From Drosophila persimilis (taxonomy: Eukaryota > Arthropoda > Insecta > Diptera > Drosophilidae), in assembly GCF_003286085.1 (NCBI RefSeq), contig NW_020825401.1, positions 124,001-188,000 on the forward strand: DNA of 64,000 nucleotides, in the 5' to 3' direction. The translations under genes and the position numbers were made by a program. Positions 55,807-64,000 of this stretch are shown here, piece by piece. Position 1 is the stretch's first letter. Each line of letters opens with the position of its first letter. The notes beneath the pieces were generated by a model that saw nothing but the letters and a program-made list of their open reading frames with translations, ran no database searches and was not told where the DNA came from.

Positions 55807-56806
55807 ATGGAATACGCTGTGGTCTGTGCCAAAAAAACCTGTAAAAAGCAGATCACCCACGATCAGCCGAATGTCCCCTGCTGGCTCTGCGACAGCGTAG
55901 TGCACGCAAAATGCGCTGGATTTTCTGGCCTCGTGATTGATGCTATAGCCAAACGTAATGGCTTGCATTACAGTTGCGAAGCATGCCGTGCGGTGGAGAA
56001 AGACATGGAAGCTTTTATGAGGCATACGCGGAGTGGCTTTAAGGAGCTGACCGTTGGTTTTAAAAACCAATACGATCGGCTCCTAGCCATGGAGGCTCAG
56101 TTTAGCGGTTTAAAACTGCTGAATGAGTCTCCGAGGCGCAAAAAGGTCACTCCGCGGGATCTGCAAGTGCCAACCGTCACTCAGCGCCGCCGAAAAACTG
56201 ACTCCGACCACTCCAAGTGTTCAGCAGTTGATCTCGTTTTTCACTCCAAAGGCAACGACAGCTGCTGGCGATGCAGATTCGGTAGCCGAATTCATCGCCT
56301 CGGAGAATGTGCAGCCAAGTACGTCTGCAGCGTCCGTGTCCGTGGTGTCCGCAAGTTCGCTAGTTGTCCCGATCCCACCAGTAAATAGACGTTCCGGACC
56401 TCCGGATATTGCCACCACAGGTACTAGACCTGTGGTGACTAAACCACTGGTGGGAGTCCCACCAAAACGACAAGTTTTTGTTTCACGGCTGGCCCCTGAC
56501 CACACATCTAATGATGTAATTGCTTTTATTCAAAGCAAAATAAAAGCCGTGGGCTTAAAGGTGGAGAAATTTAACTTCTCTTATGCCAGGGAGATAGCCT
56601 CGTTTAAGATAAACATCTCCCCAACTCAATTTGACACTATTTGCTCCGCCAAATTTTGGCCGGAGCATTTGGTGGTGAAGGAGTTTAAGGCTAAGAAGAA
56701 GAATAGGCCCCCCATATCCCTTCCAAATCTTTCCAGTGTGCCACCTTCAACCTCAACTTCCTCTTCCTCAACTTCCCGTCTTGCTTCCACCTTTCCAAAA
56801 AACTAA
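55807..56806 (+). pseudogene. CR1 ORF1 protein with PHD-type zinc finger, one frameshift
   Basis: The N-terminus carries a PHD-like C4HC3 finger: C7, C12, C25, C28, H33, C36, C57, C60. A central Ser/Thr/Val-rich linker follows, then the conserved CR1 ORF1 C-terminal domain VFVSRLAPDHTSNDVIAFIQ...FSYAREIASFKINISPTQFD...FWPEHLVVKEF. A single 5-nt loss near 56186 (compare CAGCCCTTCGCC at 7430) moves the frame, so the gene is split into 55807-56180 and 56186-56806. Apart from that it looks complete at about 330 residues. The role is element RNA binding; the finger may bind chromatin, by analogy. Confidence 0.75.
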
Positions 56807-56811
56807 CTTTT

Positions 56812-58797
56812 CTTTTAGTAACGTATGAGAATGTTAGAGGCTTACGTAGCCCAGCATTCTTTTCCGGGATAGTGTTGCATTTGCTTCCCACGTTATTGTG
56901 TTTACACAACTTGTGTACACAACTTTTTGAAAGGACCGTTCGTCTAGACGTGCAGGAGGGGTTTTAATTGCAGTGGACTCTTACTTCACGTCAGAACACT
57001 TCACAGTCCAAGTTCAACAGGAACTGGAATTCCTGTGTGTAAAACTGATTCTTCCCGTTTTCGCTATATTCATTACTTGCCACCTTCTTCGGATATTTCA
57101 ATTTATGAGCAGCACTTGTCCGCTTTAACCGCTGTTTCTTCCTCGCTATCTGATAAAGATCGTATGATAGTTCTTGATGACTTCAACTTGCCAGGAACTG
57201 TTTGGTATTCGGTAAACGAGTCTAGTATCCTAGTGCCCATGTCACGACATGACTTTGTTGATGGCTTGCTTGACCTGTCCCTGTCTCCAGTCAATCATGT
57301 GAAAAATTCCTTGGGTCGATTGCTTGATCTATGCTTTGTATCGGATCCGACCATAGTGTTGTTAACCCGAGCCCTTCCGCTCACTATACCTTAAGACGCC
57401 TACCACCCTACTTTCGAAGTGTCGCTAGATATAGGACCAACTGTATTGGATCGAGTTTGCCGAGTTTAAAGCCGAGTTTGCGAAGCTTAATAACCTAATT
57501 AGGGATTTTGATTGGTCCGCTTTGTACTTGTGCACTGATGTCACAAAAGGCACAAGCATTTTTTACAATGCTCTTGGCACATTTTTTGATTCTTGTGTCC
57601 CGCTTTCTTGTCCGAATAGATCTGGAAAACACCCTTGGCTTACCAAAGAGTTATCCAGTCTAAAAAACTTAAAATCAAGACTTTATAAAAAATTTCAAGA
57701 AGTGGGCTCTCCTACTTCTCACTCTCGTTATGTAATAGCTCGGTCAAACTTTTCAGTTCTTAATGCTCAATGCTATAAGAACTACCTATCTCGTTGCAGG
57801 ATACGTTTTTCTCAGGACCCTAAACAGTTTTACTGCTTCGTAAACAGTATGCGTAGAACGTCCGCACACCCATCCTCGCTATCATTTTGTAATACGTCGG
57901 CAAATAATGATCAGGCAATTGCCGATCTTTTTGCCCAGTTTTTCCAAACCACCTATTCTGAGGAAAGCTACTCTGGTCAACCGTACCCATACGGATTACC
58001 GAGGTCGAACGGCATTTTCAGTCCCTTGTTAAATGAATATTCCCTACTTCATGATCTTCGACTAGTTAAGCCGGTGTTTTCACCGGGTCCAGACGGGGTT
58101 CCAGGTTGTGTACTCAGGTACTGCGCCGAGGCTCTGTGTGGACCATTGCTTAAACTATTCACCCTGTCCATTGATTCCCTTGCTTCCCCCCGATCTGGAA
58201 GGAATCGTTTATAATTCCTCTTCATAAAAAGGTAGCAAGTCTGATGCAAAAAAATATGGAGGTATAAGCAAAGCTATCAGCTATTACCCAAAATGTTTGA
58301 GAAGGTATTAGCTCCGCACTTGCAACATCTTTTCAAGTCACTTATATCTCCCACTCAGCATGGATTTATAAGGCGGCGATCAACCACCACGAACTTGTTA
58401 GAGTTTACCTCTTTCATTATTAAAGGCTTTCAAGGTAACTTACAGACGGATGTTATTTACACTGACTTTGGTCGGTCAGTCATGATGTTGTGCAAACTTG
58501 TTACACCTTAATGCCTCGAAATGCAAAGTTATGACATTTCATCGTTCTAGCCCTTTGTTGGCTCCCTATACCCTATTTTGTGGTTCTCTTGAGAGAATCA
58601 CCCTGCTGGATGATCTTGGGGATATGTTAGACCCCAAGGTAAATAAGGCCATGGGCGTGCTTGGGTTTATAAAGTGGTGGTGAAAGGAATTTGACGACCC
58701 CTGTATAACAAAGACTCTCTATACCTCGCTTGTTCGTCCGATCTTAGAATACGGCTCCTGTGTATGCTGCCCTCAGTTCAAAGTACACCAGGACCGA
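56812..58797 (+). pseudogene. CR1 ORF2: endonuclease and reverse transcriptase, broken
   Basis: Starts VTYENVRG. Several frame changes precede the endonuclease part with MIVLDDFNLPG (DxN motif) and SLGRLLDLCFVSD. The linker (57522-58200) has HPWLTKELSSLKNLKSRLYKKF and QDPKQFYCFVNSMRR. Reverse transcriptase starts VFSPGPDGVPG and continues QHGFIRRRSTTTNLLEF and DVIYTDF. Here the deletion at about 58480 jumps to VVQTCYTLM-type sequence, removing the SGVPQGS and YADD blocks. The thumb piece LVRPILEYGSC is the last part before the Ty3 LTR. Confidence 0.75.
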
Positions 58798-59360
58798 TGT
58801 AACGAACCGTTTTGTTCCGTCTGATTCAGCTAGGCTGGCTCAGCGGTCGGTGGGCTCGCCGCAACAAATTTATAGAGTTGCCCCGACGACAAGAAAGAAA
58901 ATACGGGTTAGGTTTTGTTACTGATATGACAATTACACTTTAATGGTATCTTAGGGCTAACTACCGCTACCTTGCCTCCGGCGCTGGTTCGACTGTCGGT
59001 TCTCCTCCGCGTTTTTAGTGAGCGCGATCCACTTTGGACCCCCCCAATCGTGGCTCCGCCGGCTCTAACGACTGGGGCCACCGATTCTTGGCACGAAGCC
59101 CATTTATCCTTTATTCTCCACTCGCTTCATAACAGGACCCGGCCGGGGGCGTGATCTCATGACTATATTTGGTCATGCGCCGGCCCACTGCCGGACCGAT
59201 CCCGTCATCCCGCTGCTCTCTATTCGGGGTCCTCTCCTCTCATCTTGGAACTCCGGGAGAGCTCCACTCGGGAATTCGCCGCATCCGGTTATCCCCGGAT
59301 AACGGCCGTTAGTCCTTAACCCTGTACCGCCCCCTGCGTGTGGGAATACTTTTCCTCACA
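58798..59360 (-). repeat. 3' LTR of the Osvaldo/Ulysses-like element
   Basis: 563 bp. In plus orientation it starts TGTAACGAACC, the same first bases as LTR1 of the array, and ends CCTCACA, followed by the complement of the polypurine tract. It cuts the CR1 copy at its left edge. Confidence 0.65.
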
Positions 59361-59377
59361 TTTCCCCCTTTCTTTCA
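59361..59377 (-). other. Polypurine tract of the Osvaldo/Ulysses-like element
   Basis: In element orientation GAAAGAAAGGGGGAAA directly precedes TGTGAGG, the LTR start. Confidence 0.65.
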
Positions 59378-61208
59378 TTGGCGGAAAACCCCGATGTTCC
59401 GCGTCCCGTCTGGGGCCACGATGCCTGACGCTGCAGCTCGGGCTGGCGCGCCTCCGCCCGCTCCCCTGGGCACGACGTTTGTCGGCCGAGCTGTGGCCTC
59501 TTGGTCTGGCCGGGTTCCGGCCATTGCCAGGGACCTCGCTCCCATGACTCAGGTGAGTATTGTGCCTCTGTTGCCGCTTGTGTGTCCTCCATCGCTTCCG
59601 CCGTCGTCCTTGCGTCAATTTCTGCTACCGCCGCCCCCTCTGTCGTGTCGGGACTCGTCGCGTTCGCCGTCGTCTGCCGCCGCCGCCCTTCCCGTCGTTG
59701 TTGGAATTGTTGCCTCGGGCGAATCTTCGGGCATCACCTCGGCTGTGGATGCCGCCGCTGGGCCTTCCGCCTCCTGTGGCCGTCCTCGTTGCCTCGGGTC
59801 CCGCTCGTTGCTTGCGCGTGTAGCCTCCTCCCACAGCCGAGCCTCCTCCGTCTCTGGCTCGGGCTGCAGCGGCGCTGGCTGGAGGCCCACGATATATGCA
59901 GTGTCTGCACGTGCCATAGCATGCCGTCTCGCACCGCGGAGCGCACCTCTTGTGACACGAACGGCCCAAAGTCGGCTCTCTACGGCCCTTGCCAGTGCTG
60001 CTGCTGCTGGCCTGCGTCTTCGATCGTGGCCGTGCCTCCTGTGGGTCGGCTTGTCGCGTTGTCGACCTCCCCCTTTTTCGCGCCGACGACTCCTCTTTCT
60101 CAGCCTGTCCCTTCGAGCTCGTGGATGCCCGCTTCGATGGCCGCCCGTCTCGCGTTTGCTGACGCGTGGCTCCTCGCGCTTGGTGAGTGGGGTTCCTCGC
60201 GTTTGCTAGCGCGGGACTCCTCGCGCTTGGTGGAGTGGGGCTCCTCCTGCTTGGTGGTGTGCGCGTCTCGTCCTGCCGCATGGCTCTCGCGTTTCCCCTC
60301 CCTCGCGCGTTTTTTTGTCAGGGCCGGTTCCCAGCTCACCAATTCGAGGTCGCTCTCCGCCTCGCTGCACCACGACGGCCCATCCCAGCTGCAGCTCTAG
60401 GGATCCATTTCTTCGCGCCCTTCTCCCTTCGCGCCTTCCAAGCCGGAATTCCTGTCGCCGGCTTTGGGTATCGGCCGCATAAAACCCGCGGCGCATCAAC
60501 TTGCGTTGTACGGTCAGGTAACGGATCAAATGTTGCTGCATCACACTTTTCCACTCACGTTTTCTTTTAAAAAAGAACTGATCTCGTGCTGCCCCCGCCT
60601 TATAAGGGCTCGTGCCGGTGCTCACCGTTCTATGTAACGGTGCTTTACATGGGCCTTTTGGACGGCTCGAGTTCTTGGGTTCCTCATCTCACCTTGCCTT
60701 CTCTTCTATCCCGTCCTTTGGCCCCAGTCCAGGATGCAGACCTATCTTCCAGCTCGTGATCAACAGGTCCTCCGACCTTTCGCCCGTGCTGCTAAACATC
60801 AGCCCGCCCCTTGGGACCAGCTCCTCCCGTCCCCGGATCATCCGATTCCCCAGCCGCTAGACCGCGCACGGGCGGCATTCGCTTTGTCCCGCCTTCCCCG
60901 ACGTTGGCAGCTGGCTCCAATGCCCTGGACTCGGACCCGAACTTCGGCTCATCTTCGGAATCCCACCTCCGAGACCACGCAACACGCTCCGTGGGGTAGT
61001 GGCGATCGGGTATCCCTTGTTTTCTTTGCCGTTGTCCAGTTTCTAACGGTTGATGAGCTAACTCTTCCTTTTCTCTCCGTAGGTCCGGCTTTATCCGTCC
61101 GCCTGCCGCCACCTGCTGCTTTAGTTTTAACAGCTTCTTAGTTTCACCGATTTTACTTGTAAGAGGATTCCGGGTGGCCTTGTCCTGCGTGACATTAAGT
61201 TGGGCCAC
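59378..61208 (-). other. GC-rich region after integrase with unidentified open frames
   Basis: Between the integrase end and the polypurine tract are minus frames of 138 codons (61208-60792, starting AQLNVTQDKATRN), 139 codons (60625-60206) and 218 codons (60281-59625). The last is Arg/Ser/Ala-rich and holds CETACYGTCRHC, a closely spaced cysteine cluster. There is no signal peptide or transmembrane segment, so it is not an envelope. The plus strand also has long frames here, as expected of GC-rich DNA. I do not recognise the product. Confidence 0.4.
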
Positions 61209-61209
61209 T

Positions 61210-62480
61210 CGTTCCTGCCTCTGTCGATGGTCCCTGTCCTGCGTGACACGTTCACCTTTCTCTGTCTGCCTCGCCTGTTATCCCGCCTTGTGTGTTGGCC
61301 ACGACTTCGGTTCCAGGGCTTGTCCTAGGGGTTCCCTCACCGGGCTGTGGCTTCAGGTCGCATATATGGGCAGTCCGTGTCCGTTTCTCGCTGTCCTTCC
61401 TCAATTTACAGATGACTGGCGACACGATCTCCATTATTGTGTAGGGACCGTCATACTTTGGGGCCAGTTTTGCGGCATTGGACAGATGGTGTTGCTTGGC
61501 CCATACCTTGTCTCCAATCCTGGGTTTCCACGCTCTCCTCTTCAGGTTATAATACCTCGCTTGGTCCTGCGCCGCTCTTTCGAGATTCCGTCTCACCAGT
61601 TGAAATATTTCTCTGAACTTGGTCGAGTTCTCATCCGGTGTGAGCGTGCCCTGCCCTGTACCGAGAACTTCTTCATCATATAGGGCCTTTGGTAGCCTCG
61701 GCTCTCTCCCCTAGACAACGAACGCCGGCGAGTACCCGGTGGACTCGGTCACCGCGGAATTTACTGCCAACATCACTTCTGGCCATTTCGGTGAATTGAG
61801 CTATCATAGTCTTTACTGTCCATTGCTTTAGTTCGCTCTGTCGGGTTCTCTTGTGGCGTGTACGGGGCCGTGAACTGATGCCGAACGCCCATATGCTCCA
61901 AGGACTTCTTAGAAACTTGACTGGTGAATTAGACTCCATTATCCGTGATCACCACCTTCGGCACGCCGAACCGTGATACGATGCGTTGTCGGAACGCTTT
62001 CGTTAGTGTTTCCGCAGTGGCCTTCCTCAATGGGACCAATTACGTCCATTTCGAGAATCGGTCCACCATCGCTAACAGCATGGCATTCCCATGCTTTGAC
62101 CTGGGAAGGGGGCCCACGAAGTCCGCACACACCGTCGCCCACGGCTCCTCTGGCACTTGTGTTAGCATTTTGCCAGCCGCCTGCTGTTGATTGGGTTTTT
62201 ATCGTATGCAGGCCTGACCTTTTCTCACATATGTCCTCACATCTCGGTGCATCCCCGACCAGTAGTACCGGCCGGCTACTCTTGCCATCGTCTTTCAACA
62301 GCCTGCGTCACCCGCCTCCGGCGTGTTGTGGTTCTCTCCCATGACTCTTTCTCTTAGACCCTTTGGGACGCATAACTTACACGATGCTATCTCTTCGTCT
62401 CCGGCTCGGTGCGGGAAATGCCGATATACCCTGTCTGCCTCGTCTACGTAGTCAGGATACCTCATCGGCTCGTTTCTCAT
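61210..62480 (-). pseudogene. Ty3 integrase, broken
   Basis: From right to left: HFPHRAGDEEIASCKLCVPKGLRERVM and the HNTPEAG zinc-region part, frame changes, GRYYWSGMHRDVRTYV, the core region with PTSWAPFPGQ-like and NGNWSH remnants across frames, and the C-terminal block RAAQDQARYYNLKRRAWKPRIGDKVWAKQHHLSNAAKLAPKYDGPY (61590-61380). The core is too broken to place all three DDE residues. Confidence 0.65.
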
Positions 62481-62533
62481 CCTCTCCTTGACCTTTTTAA
62501 TCCATCCGCACTCTGCCTCGGGTTCGTGTCCAG

Positions 62534-63040
62534 TCAGTGGTTCTCAGGCATCGCTCCGCCATTGGCTGTCGAGACAGCCGTGGCGTCCGCCACTATGTTC
62601 AGCTGCACCTTCCTATATACCACTTCGAAGTCGTATTGTTGCAACTCCAGTGCCCACCTGGCGATCCTCCCTGTTGGACTTTCTATGCTGTTCAACCATT
62701 TCAATGCCACATGGTCGGTGACCACCTTGAAACGGTATCCCTCCAGATAAGGCTTTAGCTTTCTTATGGCCCATACAATGGCCAGGCATTCTTTTTCCGT
62801 CGCCGAATAGTTCTTCTCTGCACTATTCAGAGTTCTACTGCCGTAAGAGATGACCTTTTCGCCCTTCTGCGTCTCTTGTCTTAGGATCGCCCCAGTCCGA
62901 AGTCGCTGGCGTCCGTCTGGAGCACAAACTTCTTTGAAAAATCCGGGCATGCTAACACCAGATCCGCTGTCAGCTGACTCCTTACGTCCTCGAACGGTTG
63001 CTGCTGTTCCGGCGTCCATTCCCATATCGCCTTCTTCTTC
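62534..63040 (-). pseudogene. Ty3 RNase H, nearly intact
   Basis: VISYGSRTLNSAEKNYSATEKECLAIVWAIRKLKPYLEGYRFKVVTDHVALKWL is the typical Ty3 RNase H centre. The end reads IVADATAVS where A-D-A-L-S-R is usual. The preceding F-x-L-x-T-D-A-S segment is broken by a frame change near 62930. Confidence 0.75.
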
Positions 63041-63082
63041 AGCAACGCACTGCAGGGGGCTGCACCAACGTGGCGAATCCGT

Positions 63083-63995
63083 TCACGAATCGTCGTGCCA
63101 GGAGGCTACGCCTAAGTATCGTCGTAGTTCCTTGACATTCGCCGGCGGCTGCAGCTCCGCAATGGCCGCCACTTTCTCGGTGCAGATCCCGTCTTCCGTT
63201 ACCAAATGCCCCAGGTATCGCAATTCTTTCCGAAAAAATTGTAATTTTTCCACGTTTAGGCGCAGGTTTGCGTTTTTCAACCGTCGAAAATCTTCCTCTA
63301 GGTTTCGTTTGTGTTCCTTCTCGTCCTCCTGGCCGATGACAATGATGTCATCCTGGTACGTAGCCGACGCGGAGTGGAGTCCAAACGGCATCACTTTCCA
63401 TTGGAACAGCCCCTTGCCGGGCACCGTGAACGCGGTGATCTTCATACTGCTTTCCTCCAATGGTATCTGCCAATACCCGTCCTTCAAGTCCAAGCTACTG
63501 ATGAACCGCGCCTCCCTGAGCTGGTCCAAAGTGTAATCAATTCTTGGCATGGGGTATGCATCCTTAATGGATTTTGCGTTTATCTGTCGGAAGTCCACGC
63601 ATAATCTCCACTTTCCTGTCTTCTTCTTGACCATCACGATGGGCGCACTGTACGAGCTCCTTGATGGCTCAATATACCCTCTTTCCAGTAGTTCGTCCAC
63701 CTGTTGGTTGATTTCGGCTTGCATCTTGGGATTCTTGGCGTTGTTTGATCGGCTGGGCATCGCTCATAGTGATCGTGTGGGTGGCTATGTTCGACACTCC
63801 CTTCAATTTTCGGAAGTCCTCCAACTCGTTCGCCAGGAATTCCTCGACCGATCCCTCCTCCGCTCGCTGTCTGCCGGTCTCTGGCTCTGAGGCTTCATCA
63901 GTGGACTCTAAGACCGCCACTGACAACTTCTCTTCTAACCGCCCATTGCAGTGGCCTCTCGCAGGGATCACAACCCTGTGCCCCGCACAGGTCAC
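63083..63995 (-). pseudogene. Ty3 reverse transcriptase with an in-frame deletion before YQDD
   Basis: The linker ELEDFRKLKGVSNIATHTITM (63850 region) leads by a frame change into NPKMQAEINQQVDELLERGYIEPSRSSYSAPIVMVKKKTGKWRLCVDFRQIN, then LDLKDGYWQIPLEESS and MPFGLHSASATYQDDIIVIG. In Ty3 enzymes about 20 residues normally separate the A-T-F/Y-Q and the Y-x-D-D; here these residues are gone without breaking the frame. The thumb region follows normally (ELRYLGHLVTEDGI). The enzyme cannot fold normally. Confidence 0.75.
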
Positions 63996-64000
63996 CTCTG

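Larger units (their letters stand above)
55440..58797 (+). mobile_element. CR1-clade element, copy 3 (most complete copy)
   Basis: Leader from about 55445, ORF1, ORF2 endonuclease and reverse transcriptase up to YTSLVRPILEYGSCVC, cut at 58797 by the LTR of the minus-strand Ty3 element. It has small deletions and frameshifts throughout. Belongs to the same family as copies 1 and 2. Confidence 0.8.
58798..64000 (-). mobile_element. Osvaldo/Ulysses-like Ty3/gypsy element, 3' part (runs off the window)
   Basis: Minus strand: protease-RT linker at the window edge, reverse transcriptase, RNase H, integrase, a 1.9-kb GC-rich region of unclear coding, polypurine tract and 3' LTR. All parts are frameshifted. 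Group assignment rests on reverse transcriptase (YQDD) and integrase tail patterns. Gag and the 5' LTR lie beyond 64000. Confidence 0.75.

Noticed and set aside
59340..60400. Long plus-strand genes of 289 and 299 codons
   Set aside because: They lie antisense to a Ty3 element in very GC-rich DNA, overlap each other in different frames, begin inside the LTR/polypurine tract and are low in complexity. They look like chance frames.
1..64000. CRISPR arrays, tRNA or rRNA genes, bacterial operons
   Set aside because: No regularly spaced direct repeats with spacers, no tRNA-like folds beyond primer-binding sites complementary to tRNA ends, no rDNA next to the R1-type element, and no prokaryotic gene organisation.

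Overview
The window is eukaryotic and almost certainly from a Drosophila-like fly. It has no operons, ribosomal genes or tRNA genes. The only host gene I recognise is one terminal exon (39209-40618) whose product looks like the C-terminal half of a CDR2/centrocortin protein. Nearly everything else is nested, mostly decayed transposable elements of families typical of Drosophila: BEL/Pao elements with an envelope gene, Ty3/gypsy, LOA-type, CR1, R1 and jockey-type non-LTR elements, and DINE-1 Helitrons. This is the texture of pericentromeric or other low-recombination DNA. The species cannot be fixed from the sequence alone.

Layout. 1-2190: 3' end of a roo-like BEL element (integrase tail, env, probable LTR). 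2193-6855: LOA-like element A on the minus strand, with an intact ORF1 and a broken ORF2. 6880-8447: CR1 fragment. 8448-10150: remnant of a DNA transposon with 58-bp inverted repeats and a spliced MULE-like transposase tail, into which a second LOA-A copy is inserted. 10250-11940: CR1 fragment (minus). 11940-13200: no genes, but a cluster of CGGAGATATGTC-type motifs. 13200-15089: decayed jockey-type DNA. 15090-25942: a tandem LTR-internal-LTR-internal-LTR-internal-LTR array of a deleted Ty3/gypsy element, inserted once into the jockey-type endonuclease region, with a single 4-bp target duplication (ATGC) around the whole array. 25943-26540: rest of the jockey-type ORF2. 26620-27090: DINE-1.

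27092-36673: BEL element B (minus) with both LTRs, gag, pol, and an env interrupted by about 2 kb of foreign DNA. 36840-38930: deleted copy of LOA-like element B. 38930-40870: host exon with its intron end and 3' UTR. 41275-43641: truncated R1-clade element. 43642-43791: small hairpin/MITE-like repeat. 44219-49370: LOA-like element B (minus), with a 12-bp target duplication, inserted in the LTR of BEL element C (49373-53628). 53632-53798: DINE-1 piece. 53781-55160: gypsy-type fragment. 55165-58797: CR1 pieces. 58798-64000: a decayed Osvaldo/Ulysses-like Ty3 element (minus) that runs off the window.

How it fits together. The elements do not form a pathway; the content is a record of nested insertions. 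The standout object is the 10.85-kb four-LTR array. It retains LTR promoters, primer-binding site, polypurine tract, gag and protease remnants and an integrase tail, but lacks reverse transcriptase, RNase H and the integrase core. If it ever moved, it must have depended on enzymes from elsewhere. A full-length relative class (the element at 58.8-64 kb) is present in the same window, but it is itself broken.
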